64,000 bases of DNA from Rhizomys pruinosus (GCA_009823505.1 VZQC01005558.1:1323959-1387958); one strand, 5' to 3'. Counted from the stretch's first letter, positions 20,673 to 33,124 are shown. Notes: generated by a model from the letters alone, not told the origin. Translations and numbers: made by a program.

Positions 20673-22494
20673 GTAAAAAGAAGTTATTACTTAATATAGA
20701 CCTATTCACCCAAAGGGAACAAACACCCACCAGGGAAGAGGATCCCTTTGTACATTACATACATCAGAGTGAAGTGTCTGGGAAGCTAGGGTTAACAATG
20801 TTCTGCAAGCATTTCCCTGGCACTTACAGTGGATTATAATTTGAAATTCTCAATTCTCAAGATTTGAAGTTTCATATGTCTGAGATGACACTAAAAGATC
20901 CATTTTCCTAGACAGTCTGATTATAATTTGGATAATCTTTGGGTGACAGGCACCTGTATATTGATTTGCATTTCCACAATTCCTTTTTAATCTGGTAATT
21001 ATGTAAATAGAAGATGAGTTTTTTTGACATCTCACTTTCTTTTTCTGCTTTAGACAGTGACTAGACAGCACATTGCAGGCAATTTGCTATTTTAAAGCTC
21101 ACAAAAGATGGATTCATTTAGGGAAAAATAGAGTGAATAACTGCATTTCTTTTCTTCAAAATGACTCTATTGTGCAAGCTCAAAGGATTTCTGGAGCTGG
21201 GGGGGGCTTCATTAAAACTCTGCCTTTCATCCTGGATACATTCCATCTTTCTCTTTTCCCTGCTTCCATTCTACATACTTACCTAGTGGACTCACCAAGA
21301 GCTATGTCCAACCACTGAAAAAGCAAGTCATCCTAGAAGATAAGGCCAGGATGCTTGAACTCTATTGTTCTGGATCAATGTGCTTTAATAATACCACTTG
21401 ATCCACATAGAGCTAAGGACACATATATCACCATGAAAGGAGAAACTGAAGCAACTGCAGAGTGCTTATGGATGAATCCCCTCATACCAAGGTCTCCTTG
21501 GCATTTGCATGTCACAAACTGCAGCCTACTTCAAGTTGACTCATCCTCTGCTCCCTTATGTAAAAATAGAGATAATGCCACAAGAACTCAGGAGACATTA
21601 GAGGCAAAATCGGATGACAGTCAGGAAACTCTTTAGAGTTTGATTTAAAAAAAAAAAAAAGCTGTCTTCTCTTCTCTGGCTCTGATTCTTTTCTGGGCTT
21701 AAAGCTTTTTAACCTAAATTTACTGCTCAGCAGACAGAGAGACAGTTTCTCTGATTGAGAGGCATAGTGTCTTGTCCCAGACCCTGCACCTCATCAGCAA
21801 CAAGTGTGTGTTACAGAAGCTCCTCTTCATCTAAGCCATTACCCCAGACAGCAGCGTGACCGAGACACAGGTGTGGTACTGTCCAAAACTGGGCGAGGTG
21901 GTCAGTGCTGTTACCCCTCAGATAAGATCCATATTCATATACAGTTAGCAGTCTTTATCCCCCGAGCCTGAATGTACAAACAGGCTAAGAATGAATGCTC
22001 TTCATCAGTGTTAATTTTCTAATGCAGTGACCCATCCTGACACTCTGTAATAATGGGTCCCGGAGTGACAATTAGAATAAATCACCTATAGAACCTGCCA
22101 TTAGAACCATTCATGCCTCATCAGTAAATGAATTGTCTTATATAATACATCCAAGGAAATATTTATAACCAGAGCTCCTGCTCCCCAAAGCACATGCTGA
22201 TTAATATTCTGCTCTTATAGACGGCTCAGAAACTGAAACATGGTTCAGAGATTATTTTCTGGGTGGCAGTCTAGTTTTGTTTTAATGAGGAGAACCGATG
22301 GCTAATTGTGAACCAATAGTTATTGATCTAGAAGGGATTGTCTTCCCACAAAGCCCCAGAGATGTATAAGTGTTGGCACAGCTTCCTCTTTCAAAAAAAT
22401 ATTTTTCTTTCTCTTGATAAAGAGGGTATAGGGCTTCTGAAGAAACTGGGAATTGTGAAATTATTCCTTTTGCACATTTTTGGTTTTAGATATT
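20673..22494. other. Repeat-free stretch without recognised gene
   Basis: An A13 run near 21647 and otherwise unique-looking sequence. The TAAT-rich part around 22010-22280 has no repeat match and could be conserved non-coding DNA, which only alignment could tell. Confidence 0.45.
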
Positions 22495-22728
22495 TTAATT
22501 TCTTGTTCATTCATATTTTATGTATATGAGTGTTTTGCCTGCAAATATGTGAATGTGTGAGTGCACCCATCTCGTGTAGTGCCTGCGGAAGTCAAGAGAT
22601 GGCACCTGATGTCCCGGAACTAGAGTTTCAGAACAGTTGTTAGCTGCCATGTAGATGTTAGGAAAAGGATGCTGGTACTCTACAAGAACAGCCAGTGCTC
22701 TTAACTGCTGAGCCATTTCTCAAGCCTC
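22495..22728 (-). mobile_element. Old B3-type SINE
   Basis: Reverse of GAGGCTTGAGAAATGGCTCA, with the tRNA-like head and a single CTAGAGTTTCAG block. Diverged. Confidence 0.87.
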
Positions 22729-22734
22729 ATTTTC

Positions 22735-23090
22735 CAGATTGTGTGTGTGTCTGTGTGTGTGTGTGTGTTTCTGTGGGAGGTACACATGTTTGTATGCATG
22801 CGCTCTGTGTGTACTTGTAAGTGGAGGCTGGAACACACTCCAATGTCATTCCTCAGACATTCACTTTTTAAGACACAGTCTCATCCTGACCTGGAACTCA
22901 CTCATCAAATAGGCCAGGCTGGCAGGCCAGCAGGCCTCAAGGATCTGCAAGTCTCCATTCCCCCAGCACTGGATTACAAATTCATGCTACCATGCCTGGC
23001 TTTTTAATGTGGATTCAGAGACACATATCATTGGGCATGCAAGGCAAACATTTTACAGTTATGAACCTTAATCCCAGATCTTTGACTTTC
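22735..23090 (-). mobile_element. B4-type SINE with TG-rich tail
   Basis: (TG)n at 22741-22770, a B1-related block (TTAAGACACAGTCTCATCC), CCCCAGCACTGGATTACA, and a head-side GCAAGGCAAACATTTTACAG. Confidence 0.72.
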
Positions 23091-23149
23091 ACTTAAAAAA
23101 ATAGTATGCTACCAAAAAAAATAAAGGAAGGTTTAAATTATAACACAGG

Positions 23150-23327
23150 GCTTTGGTGAGATGGCTCAGTGGGTAAAGGCACTTGTCACTAAGTCTGATG
23201 GCCTGAATTAAATCCCCAATACTTGCAAAATAGAGAGAACTGACCCCCTCAAGTTGTCCTCTGACCTCCACACGTATGCTGAGCCATGTGTGTCCACAGG
23301 TATACACACAAAGTAAAAAAAAAAAAA
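23150..23327 (+). mobile_element. tRNA-derived SINE (RSINE-like)
   Basis: GGTGAGATGGCTCAGTGGGT, AAAGGCACTTGTCACTAAG, CAAGTTGTCCTCTGACCTCC, then a CACAC/A16 tail. Confidence 0.8.
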
Positions 23328-25582
23328 AAAGTCATATAGTCAGCTGGCATTGAGGTCACAAGGGAGGATCGAGTGTATTCAGCTCCAGACACTCTCAGAA
23401 GCCCAAGAGGCAGAGATTGCTCAGGTGATATCCTAAGGCCAATTCTTTCATGTTGTCCAACTGGAGCCAATGTGATGTGTTGTGAGGGCCATGGTGCTGG
23501 CAGTAGAGCATGCAGCGGAAGCATGCCAGCATGTCAATGATTAGCTACAGTGTGCATGTCAGTGTAGCAATGTACTCCAGTCTTGGGGAGGAACAACAGA
23601 CACTGGGTCCTCACAAGTCAGGCTGCTGGAAACCTAAAATGGAGTTGTAAGCCAACTCAGTCCAGAGCAGAGTTCCTTCCTAGTTTGGAGATGACTGCAT
23701 TCTTATTGTCCCCTCACACGGGTGGGGTGGAATATGGTGATGGTTGAGCGACCTGCCCGATTCTTCTTATAAGGGCATTAGTGCTATTAAGAGGGCTCTA
23801 CTTCCATAAGCCCTGCTAACCCTAATCACCCCTTACATGCTCTCCCCTCCCCTAGACAGCTTCACACTGGTGGCAGAGCTCCAACATTGGAAATCAATAC
23901 TCTCAACACCATGGGTTTCTGGCAGCAGAAAGTCCTGCTTGTAGACACTTCTCTTGGTGGAAGCTTTAAAGCAGGCAGTCCAGGCTCTGCTTTTCCTAGG
24001 GCCTGATGTCAGGAGTTGTCTCATTCCTGGCAGGCTAAGCTGCTCTCTTCAAGGCGTGCATCTTGTCCTGGGCACATGTCTCCTGTGTGCTCAAATTCCA
24101 ATTGGCTCCTGGTTTGGCAGTGCACTGTGGTGCGGGAGTTAAGAGGACTTGAGAAATAATTTGGAAATCTTGATCCTTGAACCCAGATTCTGTGTTCTTA
24201 CCAATTGTTTGTTCATCTTTAACATCAACGAAGTTACACGGAAAGTTAAAAAAGAAAAAGGAGATTGCCAAAAGTCCTGGCATACAGGGAGCCAGTTGGA
24301 TCAATTGTGGCTTCCTGTTAGAGGTAAGTCCCCAGACTTCACCAGCATCTAGGATGGAAAGGGTCTTGTACTTATTTATTTATGCATTTGTTTGTTTGTT
24401 TGTTTAAGCTAATGTGCTCTTTGTTGAAATCTTGAGAGTAAACCACCAAGCAGACAAACTGTAAACCTCGGCAGCTGCCAGGAGATGGAGGAAAGGAAGA
24501 GACTGAGGTATCCCTCTGGAGTTAGGATTAGCACGGGCGGTCTGCAAGCAGCTGTGGAAGTTGTGGGATGGGATTTACAGGAAACAGTGAGAAAGCCTGA
24601 AGTGTCACAGCAAGCACCACGTGGACTGTAAGACGCTTCGGCTCCAGTGCTTTCCACTACTAGGCAGAGAGATGAATATCATCCACCTGGATTGCCTCAT
24701 CGATGTCTCTCTTCCTAAATTCCTCTCTACCACCTTGAGATTTTCTTGTTCATCCTTGAAATCCATTGGGTGTGAATCTCTTCACCTTCACAGGTGCCTT
24801 TCATTTTTGTGATGTGTTTTCCACAGATTTTCACAGCAGGCAGCTCTGCCTCCTATTCCCAAGGCCCTTCTATTTGAACACTTGTGTAGAGAACTCTCCT
24901 GTAAGATAAAGAGACTTTGAAGCAACTTGAATCTAGAAGGAAGAGCAAGAAGCAAGAAGACCCAGTTCTTTCTCTGTTCTAGAACCCTTCCCTGTAAAAT
25001 TTGGAGGCCAGCCTAGATACTGAAGGTCCTTCCAGAGTCAGTGCCTCATCAGCTGAGAGTTGAGCTTTGAACATGCTGCTCTCCATTGATGTCAACAAGG
25101 GTGGAGATGAGGGTGGCTATAAAGGCCAGGGTGGGGACAGCAAGGCCCTAGAGCAGCAGGCCCAGTGGTAGCTGTGATAGTTATGCTGTTTAGGCCCTAA
25201 CATTAATGTCTCAAAGGAATTAATTTTTCTGACAATTTTCTCAAACCAGGCATAGACCAGAAAAGACAGCACATCATTTTCTTGCATTTATTCCTTTTGC
25301 AGGGCCCCCAGCTCTGGACTGTCTGACTATAAAATTGCCTGATGAGGTCTAGAAACTTAGTGTGCATATTAACAGAGGGCTGCTTACTGGTCTGCTCAGA
25401 CCTTCCTTTCCTGTGACCTCACTTCCCTAGTGTGCACAGTCCGAGGAGACTTGGTACTGCTTTCCAGGGTGCACGTATTCATAGCCCAGTTGTTCTGCTC
25501 TGGGCAATCCTGTGAGCATCTCCTTGCCATGTCCTCGGGAAGGACAGAGATGGCTCTGAGGATTCTAACAGAGTGCAGCTCC
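23328..25582. other. Long stretch with no recognised gene or repeat
   Basis: A short (GTTT)n at 24387-24406. No SINE, L1 or exon recognised in the rest. GC is moderate; several short frames show no domain. Confidence 0.45.
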
Positions 25583-25762
25583 TCCCGGCGTGCTGGCGCA
25601 CACCTTTAATCCTAGCACTTGGGTGGCAGAGGCAGGTGGATCTCTGTGAGTTCAAGGCCAGCCTGGTCTACAAAGTGAGTTCCAGGACAGCTGGGGCTAC
25701 AGGGAGACCTTGTCTCAAAAAGACCAAAAAAAAAATAATAATAATAATAAATAAAAAAAATA
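25583..25762 (+). mobile_element. B1 SINE with (ATA)n-rich tail
   Basis: Full-length 7SL-derived element (CACACCTTTAATCCTAGCAC ... GGGGCTACAGGGAGACC) and a tail of A9 then (TAA)n. The next SINE starts directly in this tail. Confidence 0.95.
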
Positions 25763-25763
25763 A

Positions 25764-25990
25764 GGGCTGGAGAGATGGTCTAGCGGTTAAGAGCACCAAG
25801 ACTGCTCTTGCAGAGGACCCGTGTTCCATCCCCAACACCCACATGGCGGCTGAGAACCGTCATTAACTCCAGTTCTAGGGGAATCTGACACTCTCTTCTG
25901 ACCTCTGAGGCATTGCACAACACGGGTGCACCAACCTACATCCAGAGAGTACACATAAAAAAAATAAATTAAAAAAAAATTTTTTTTTAA
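25764..25990 (+). mobile_element. B3-type SINE without the 17-bp duplication
   Basis: GGGCTGGAGAGATGGTCTAG start, a single AACTCCAGTTCTAGGGG block, tail AAAAAATAAATTAAAAA. Confidence 0.92.
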
Positions 25991-26027
25991 ATAGGTCATT
26001 TGTATTCTAAAAAAAAAGTGTTAGGTG

Positions 26028-26200
26028 AGCTGGATGAAGTGGCACACACCTTTAATCCCAGCACTGGGGAGGCAGAGGCAGCCAAATCTCTGTGAGTTCA
26101 AGGCCAGTCTGGTCTACATAGCAAGATAGCAAGTTCCAGGACAGCTGGGGCTACAGGGAGAGCCTGTCTCAAAAAAGTAAAAAAAAAAAAAAAAAAAGAG
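26028..26200 (+). mobile_element. B1 SINE with small internal duplication
   Basis: Typical B1; a ~9-bp repeat (AGCAAGATAGCAAG) follows GTCTACAT. The tail is A19 then (GA)n. Confidence 0.92.
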
Positions 26201-26894
26201 AGAGAGTTTTAGGTAAGACTAGTCTCTTTCCTAATGTAAGATGATGGGTACGGAAATATGTAATTACTGGTCTCTTAGTATCACTAGCTTTGAACTAGCC
26301 CAATCTCCAAGATTTCAAGTTTAGATTCTCATATTTGCATCCAATGTCTTGCAGATTCTTAAAAGTTTGCAGTTAGAATAAATCCATTATAAAAATAAAG
26401 GTAGCCACATTTAGACATAAATTTATTTGATTAAAAAATGGTCTCTGATTTACATTTAAAAACAATTTGCTTCTTACATTTAGGCTCAACTTGCATATCA
26501 ACAGTGGCTACCCTGTAAAACATAGCTCGTGCCAGGTTCATGTGCCCTTTTCACCAGCTTTAAACAAAGCAATTTCAATTGGAACAGCACATATTTTTTG
26601 TGTTAGAAGCAAATGAATATAAGAAGATTGCATTAAAGAAGTATATGTCTGCTGATAAATGTTCTTAACGTTTTAGAATTCTAAAGAGACTTTCCTATTG
26701 AAGGGAGAGTGCATATTTAGCTTTCTGTAACTATAAAATGAAACAAGTTATGTGACCCAGTATTGCTTTAGAAACTTAAAAGTGCATAGCCATTGGAAGA
26801 AAATTAAAAACTCCCAACTAGAAGACAGTGTCTTCTGTAAGATACTTGACTTTTAGTAAGGAAAGCTCAACAGTTTTTTTTTTAAATACCAATT
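26201..26894. other. AT-rich stretch with no recognised feature
   Basis: No repeat or exon seen. Confidence 0.45.
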
Positions 26895-27137
26895 CTTCAT
26901 TTGTTTTATTTTTTTTAATTTTATTTATTTTTTATTATGTGAATGAATGTACTGTCTGCATGTAGGTCTGTGCACCCATGTCGTGCAATGCCGCGGAGGT
27001 CAGAAGAGGGTGTCAGAGTCCCCTGGAACTGGAGTTAAAGACGGTTTTCAGCCGTCGTGTGGATGCTGGGGATTGAACCCGGGTTCTCTGCAAGAGCAGT
27101 CAGCGCTCTTAACTGCTAGGCCATCTCTCCAGCCCCT
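26895..27137 (-). mobile_element. B3-type SINE without the 17-bp duplication
   Basis: Complete head and body; single CTGGAACTGGAGTTAAAGACGG block. CTCAACAG-like bases near 26867 and 27137 may be the target-site duplication. Confidence 0.92.
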
Positions 27138-27534
27138 CAACACAGTTTTGTAACCTGAAAATTAATATATGGTGTGTAGACACATCAGCCAATTAATAGG
27201 ACTTTAAGAACATTTTTTAAAAAGCCCTAGTTGGATAATAATGCCCATAATAAGATGGAAAGAGTTGTTCAGAAGAAGGCATTGATAAACAAAAGTACAA
27301 AAGTGGAAATTTTTTTATAGAATCTTCAAAAATCTTATTTTAGCATTAGCTTTTAAATAATAGACTAGTTTTATTTTTATTGCCAAAATGATGTCATTAA
27401 AATGTTTTATTAGTTTAAAATAATAGTCATTGTGTTAATAGCAGATTATTTGCATGCCAGAATATAAGAATACTATCAAAAATTATTTTACAGCTTCATC
27501 TACCATGTCTTTATTCTATAAAACCAAATTTGTG
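27138..27534. other. AT-rich stretch with no recognised feature
   Basis: Between two SINEs; no gene or repeat evident. Confidence 0.45.
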
Positions 27535-27755
27535 GGGTTGGAAAGATGGCTTAGCAGTTAAGAATATTGGCTGCTCTTGCAGGGGCCCAGGATTTGATTC
27601 CCAGCACCCACATGGTAGCTAACATCTGTCTTTAACCCCAGTTCAAGGGCATCTGTTGCCTTCTGCTGACCTTCATGGGCATTGCACCACATGAGTGCAT
27701 TTACACACATGCAGGCAATATACTCATACACATAAAATAAGAATAATTTTTTTAA
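27535..27755 (+). mobile_element. Old B3-type SINE
   Basis: GGTTGGAAAGATGGCTTAGC head, single CCCAGTTCAAGGG block, CATGCAGGCAATATACTC tail. Confidence 0.9.
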
Positions 27756-27787
27756 CCAGATTTGTGAGAAAATCCTTCTATAAAAAT

Positions 27788-28000
27788 TTGGGAGAAACTG
27801 GAGAGATGACTCAGTGGTTGGAACTGTTGATTGCTCTTGCAGAGGACCCAGGTTCAAATCCCAGCTCCCACATGGTGGCTAACAGTCGTCCATGGCTCCA
27901 TTTCCAGGGGATCCAATGCCCTCTTCTGACTTTTGTGGGTATTGCATGACATGGGTGCACCTACATACATGCAGGCAATACCACTCATAAATTTAAAAAA
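27788..28000 (+). mobile_element. Old B3-type SINE
   Basis: AAACTGGAGAGATGACTCAG head, GCTCCATTTCCAGGGG block. Same orientation as the SINE before it but with independent mutations. Confidence 0.9.
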
Positions 28001-28004
28001 GAAA

Positions 28005-28147
28005 ATTGCCTTTAATCCCAGAACTCAGGAGCCAGAAGCAGATGGGTCTTTGTAAATTCAAGGCCAGCCTAGTCTACATAGTGAGTTCCAGGCCAGCTGG
28101 GGCTACAGGGAGGCCCTGTCTCAAAAAGACACCCCCCCCCAAAAATG
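28005..28147 (+). mobile_element. B1 SINE, 5' truncated
   Basis: GCCTTTAATCCCAGAACTCA through GGGGCTACAGGGAGGCC, ending in a C9 run where the A tail would be. Confidence 0.92.
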
Positions 28148-28467
28148 AAATTTCCCCAACACCAAAAAGGTAAAACAAATCTGTTTTCTCAAACTGTTTT
28201 TAGTTTTTGACAGCTTTACATAATAAAAAATAAAAGTATATCAGTTATGCTTAGCCTTTTTTAAGGGTGAGAATGCATGATTATGAGTCAGTTCTTGGAT
28301 CTTCGGTATACTTGATTGCATGTCCTAGAGTTCTTTTATTTATTGAGTTATAGTTTTCTCTGTCTTTTAGATAGAAATTGCATTTGATGCAGTGCCTTTA
28401 AATAGTTCCTTCTACCATCCTCAGGTGTACATGCTCTTCTGTTTTCTTCCATTATTCAAAATACAGT

Positions 28468-28625
28468 TTGGCCTGGGTATGGTGGCACATGTCTTTCATC
28501 CTTTAATTCCAGCATTTGGAAAGCAGAGGTAGCCAGATATCTCTTGACAGTGTAGCCAGCCTTGCTCTACATAAGCAAGTTCCAGTCCAGCTGGGGCTAA
28601 GGGAAACTGTCTCAAAATCAGAGTA
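28468..28625 (+). mobile_element. Old B1 SINE
   Basis: GTATGGTGGCACATGTCTTTC, an insertion of TTTAATTC, and AGTCCAGCTGGGGCTAAGGG. Diverged. Confidence 0.87.
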
Positions 28626-28784
28626 TAGTTTGGGCTGTACTTTTCGGTTTATATGGAGCCTAGCTTTCCTCCATACCTATTGTAAGATTCATATTGGAGT
28701 TTATAATACAACATGCCTTCAACATACCCTTTACCTTACTTCTATGGGAAGGAAAATATTTGGTCACATGTGGAAGGATTAAAT

Positions 28785-28960
28785 AAAGCTTAAGAGCTCA
28801 GGTTCTGGAGCCAGGCAGACTAGCCTTGAATCCCTTTCTACAGTGTCTTCTTATCTTAAGCAAGCCATATAACCCTAATCCCCTATAAAAGTATTCTGAG
28901 CATTTAATGAAATAACATTCATCAAATGATAGGCACTCAGTATATGTTATCTGGTCATCT
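28785..28960 (+). mobile_element. MIR SINE (ancient mammalian)
   Basis: CTTAAGAGCTCAGGTTCTGG, AGCCAGGCAGACTAGCCTTG, AATCC, AAGCAAG, GAGCATTTAATGAAATAAC and GGCACTCAGTATATGTTATC follow the MIR core and tail in order. The only clear pre-rodent repeat in the window. Confidence 0.85.
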
Positions 28961-29420
28961 TTGTGGCAGTGTGCATCTTTCCTGCCACAGTCTCTTTCTT
29001 CTCATCCCTCAACCCCTGCTAAAGCTAGCATTTTACCATTGAACTGTACTTCTAGGCACACTTTAATCTTTTTCAAAAATAGTTTTGTTTTTGCTTTGCT
29101 CAGCATATTTCATTGATTTTTTTTTTCTAGGCAATTATTGATTTAAGATTTTATCACTTTATCACTGTTTAAAGTTGGTTCCTACCACTTAACATTGTAT
29201 TTATCAACCTGGTGTTATCAGGCTGCTTGTTACTTTCCAGTCAGCCCTTCCCAACAGGAGCTCTGCAAACTGATGAAGCTTATGCTCAGGCGTCTGTTGT
29301 GTCTGATGAATTCACTTTCCTATGCATCTGGTACTACATAGGTACCATTTTAGAGAGAATAGTCTGTATCCTTTTGTTCTGCGCTTCAAATGAGGATGTT
29401 CAATTAAGAAAACACTGAGA
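28961..29420. other. No recognised feature
   Basis: Unique-looking sequence between MIR and B3 elements. Confidence 0.45.
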
Positions 29421-29421
29421 C

Positions 29422-29596
29422 TGGGGCTGGAGAGATGGCCTAGCGGTTAAGGGCGCCGACTGCTCTTGCAGAGGACCCAGGTTTGATCCCTCCGACACCC
29501 TCTTCTGACCTCCGAGGCATTGCATGACACAGGTGCACAAACTCGCATGCAGACAGTACATTCATACACATAAATTAAAAAAAAAAAAAACCAAAC
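29422..29596 (+). mobile_element. B3-type SINE with ~70-bp internal deletion
   Basis: The head runs to TTTGATCC and jumps directly to TCCGACACCC, removing the CAGCACCCACATGG part and the duplicated CTCCAG block. Target-site duplication AAACACTGAGAC at about 29410-29421 and 29597-29608. Confidence 0.93.
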
Positions 29597-29754
29597 AAAC
29601 ACTGAGACCACTGAGGAACTTGAGAGTAAGACCATATTCTCATTTTTATGTTCCCAATGCATAGGACATAGTAGGCATTTAGTAAATATATTTTAATAGT
29701 TGATTATTACCTTTTACTCCAAATCAGATTTAACATTAAAAAGTAAATCCAAGA

Positions 29755-29925
29755 CCCATGAAGTGGGTCAGTGAGTAAAGGTACTTGCCACCAAGCTTTA
29801 CAACCTGCATTTCATCCCCAGTGTATGCATGGTGGAAGGAGAGAACCAATCCGCAAATTGGCCTCCCACCTATGCATTTGCTTACATAAACACACAGTCA
29901 AGCAATCATTTAAAAATAATTAAAG
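29755..29925 (+). mobile_element. tRNA-derived SINE (RSINE-like)
   Basis: GTGGGTCAGTGAGTAAAGG, TACTTGCCACCAAGC, GGTGGAAGGAGAGAACC. Confidence 0.75.
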
Positions 29926-29929
29926 CTGA

Positions 29930-30197
29930 TGCTAGAGAGATACCTCAGTGGGTAAGTCTGCTTGCTACACAAGAATGAGGACCTTGCAGATCCCAACACT
30001 TAACATAAAAACCTGGTCATGGCCATGTGTGTTTGAAACTAGTGCTGTGAACTCCAGGTTCAGTGAGAGACTTTGCCTCAGGGGAATAAGGTAGAAAGTG
30101 ATTGAGCAGGATGCCCATCATCTTCCTCTGGCCTCTGTGCATGCAATAAATATAAGCACTTGCACACATGTACTACACATGTACTATATACATATAC

Positions 30198-30226
<29 letters not shown>
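29930..30226 (+). mobile_element. B4-type SINE ending in (CA)n
   Basis: GCTAGAGAGATACCTCAGTG, AGTCTGCTTGCTACACAAG, GACCTTGCAGATCCC, then a B1-like half and a CA tract at 30199-30226. Confidence 0.75.
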
Positions 30227-30230
<4 letters not shown>

Positions 30231-30627
30231 TCACAAAAAAGATGTAAAAAAATGAAAGCTCAGTATTCCGTGCATATAGTAATCAAAAGAGAGCAAAAAT
30301 GGCTACGTCAGATAAAATAGACTTCAAATAAGAATTTATAAGAAATACAGGCATTATATCTTAGTAAAAATTTTAATACAAAAAGAAAATGTTACACTTA
30401 TAAACATGCATACATCTAATAATCATAAATATGTATAAAATGACTGATGAAAGGATGAAATTATTCATATTAGTAGTAGGAAGCTTTTATACCCCACACT
30501 CGGTGATGGATAGAATGGGTCAGAAGATAAGGAACAGATGGCTTTACACAATAAACTAAGTAGGACTAATGCATGTGTATAATCACTACCAAACAATAGT
30601 ACACACATTTTTCTCAATAATACAAGG
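30227..30627. other. AT-rich stretch with no recognised feature
   Basis: No gene or clear repeat. Confidence 0.45.
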
Positions 30628-30780
30628 GTCCCTTTAATCCTAACACTTGGGAGGCAGAGGCAGGCGGATCTTTGTGAGTTCAAGGCCAGCCTGGTCTACA
30701 GAGCGAGTTCCAGGACAGCTGGGGTTACAGGGAGACCCTGTCTCGAAAAGACAAAAAAAAAAAGAAAAAGAAAGAAAGAA
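30628..30780 (+). mobile_element. Young-looking B1 SINE
   Basis: CCTTTAATCCTAACACTTGG to GGAGACCCTGTCTCGAAAAG, CpG retained in TCTCGAAA, tail A11 then GAAAGAAAG. 5' truncated. Confidence 0.94.
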
Positions 30781-31859
30781 ACGGAGTGTAGCTTCCCTCC
30801 ATGCCTCCTGGGGTTTGTGCATTTCATAGCAGACAAGCTCTTTGAATGTCCTTGGAGAGAGGAGGCTTTTTTATCTGTTCTGTGGTTTGTCATGGACTGG
30901 AAGTGCTTATTGGGGAATCAGACCTTGAGGTACTCGGGATGCCACAGTGTTTGGATAGCTTTCTGAGGCCAGGAAGGCCTAGGGCACATTTGCCTAAGCT
31001 ATTGGAGTTGAGTCTATAGCTCCTACAGTACGATGCTGGGCCCCTGCCTATTCCATCTTCTCCGTCTGCTTGAGTTCTCTACTCCCATTTCTCTGGCCTG
31101 CATATCCCACTAGCACCAGAGCATTAACTTTGCTTTCAAAACCCCTCTGGCTCTGAGCTGGCTCTCTCATCTGCTTACAGAGGGACAGAGAACAGCTACA
31201 AATTTCTCTAACATCAAAGTGAATGCTAGTGCAGTAGCTATGACAGATAGCATCCAGCCAAGCCTCCCACTCCCTCCTTCTTGCTTCTGGTTTATAGAAT
31301 TTAGAAAATGGCATTCATATCAAAGGAAATGCTTTAATAGATTAATGGACCACAGTAATGGGCTTCACAGGAGCCTACAGGATAGGTTCAGCATGTGACC
31401 ACCAGAGAGCCTAGCAGAGTTGTCAGAAGCCATCTGATATACATGATGGCTGATGGCAGAGAGCTGATGGCCTCGAGAAGTTAAGGAGCCCCACCATTCC
31501 TCAAGGTATTTCTACTCCTGGCCATGAGCTCTTAGGATCTTTCTGCGCTCCATGTGCCTAGGAGCCACACCCAGTCTACTAGCGTGATGGATCAGGGCTA
31601 CTGGCACCACAGGATTATCCATGTGTGTCAGCTCTTATGTTCTCCACCAGGAAGAAGTAACTGTCTACTTCTAACTGTCCTTGAGAGGTGCTTTTTTAGA
31701 CAAGGCTCCCAGTGCTCAGACAATCTGCAGTAGGCTGTTCTTTTGAAGAGAACTAGCAAGCCATTTAGAGCAACTCCATTTCTTTAGAGAAAAATTCCAT
31801 TTTGTGCTAAGGATTACTTGGAAATAGTGTCATTTTGCAAAAAGATGAACTGGCAGGCA
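30781..31859. other. No recognised gene or repeat
   Basis: Moderate GC. The minus-strand frame at 31048-31314 has no domain I recognise. Confidence 0.45.
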
Positions 31860-32362
31860 GGTGGTGTTTATTTAAATCGACCCTTGAACCAGGCTTCAGC
31901 AGTGAGGTTGCAGAAGAGCAGTGGGAAGGGGTCCACTATGGAGTAGCAGGGAGGAAGAGAGGCAGCAGAATAAGAATGGGTCAACAGAGATAGCGGGAAA
32001 GGAGTGAGTCAACGCTGGGATAACAGGAGGGGAGACCATCTCCCCTGCTCTCTGAGATAGCAGGAGAAGAATGGAACCTTAAAGTTAGTCATCTAAAATA
32101 GTCTCCTGCAATAACCCCAGTAGTAACTAACCTAAAGCCCACCAGGATGTGGCTTTTGCCTTTAAAAACTCTTGTATAGAATTTCTCAGGTTGCTCTCCT
32201 ACCTGCGTGTAGTAAGAGAGTGTACCCCATGCATTGGTTATCAATTTGGCCATTTTTTTCCTAAATAAACTTCACAATTGGTCTTTTTTCTACATAAACT
32301 TCATGAAAAGCAGTTGCTTTTCATTGGTTATCTGGTGGAGCCCCCCAGACCCTAACACTTTA
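31860..32362 (+). mobile_element. Possible solo LTR
   Basis: The part at 32155-32362 has an LTR-like layout: TTTAAAAACTCTTGTATAG (TATA-like), AATAAACTTC polyadenylation signals, and an end of GGTGGAGCCCCCCAGACCCTAACA close to an LTR U5/CA terminus. I could not find the left end or a target-site duplication. Confidence 0.35.
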
Positions 32363-33124
32363 ACTCTTTTTCTCTACCTTCTATGGCTGCTGCAGCTCCT
32401 ACAAAAACTCTGAGCTCCTCACTAGGTCAGATGTGCATGTGACTGTCAGTGGCTGGTTTTGGTTGCTGAAATTCAGTTGAAATCATTAAAAACTGCTTTC
32501 ACGAAATACAAAGAAAACAATCTTGGAACGTTTGGGAGGATTCAAGGATCCCCTCTTTGATGAAGAAACTAAAATACAAAAGACATTAACAACAAAGGAA
32601 GAGAAGGAAAGAGAACAGAGGACAAGAGGTAAGAACAAAAAGTCAGCATTCAAAGTTTCAAGCAACTTCACTGACAGGAGAAAAGTTCAAAACTCAATTG
32701 AATCTGAACTCAAATGTTTTCACTCTTGCTCTGCTTTAGAAAATAGTGTTGTTAGTTAATTTGGATTGTTAACATGATTCAGTGAAGAAATGCCTAGGGC
32801 ATTATTGAGTCAGCCCATTGGATGCTCTATGAAGATGCAGGGCCAGAACAGCCTGCAGTGTAAATACTACCATCTCACCAGCTAAATGAAAGTCTGGAAA
32901 GGAGAAGGCTAGTAGATCACCAATGTTCTTTCTCTGCTTCCTGATCTGCCCAGATGTAGAAGCAGCCTCAGCCACCAAGCCTTCTCCATCATGGTAGACC
33001 TGGAGTTATGGATGGCTGTTAGCCACCATGTGAGTGCTAGGAACTAAATATGGGTCCTCTGCAAGAGCAGCCAGTGCTCTTTATGTGATAGTCAGATAAA
33101 CATACATATGTTATAATAAACAGT
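32363..33124. other. Mostly unique; B2/B3 head fragment near 33000-33075
   Basis: GTTAGCCACCATGTGAGTGC, AATATGGGTCCTCTGCAAGAG and CAGTGCTCTTTATG near 33017-33083 is a B3 head read in reverse, heavily truncated. Confidence 0.6.

Noticed and set aside
31860..32362. Complete endogenous retrovirus
   Set aside because: Only an LTR-like 3' half is visible; no gag, pol or env frames or second LTR in the neighbourhood.
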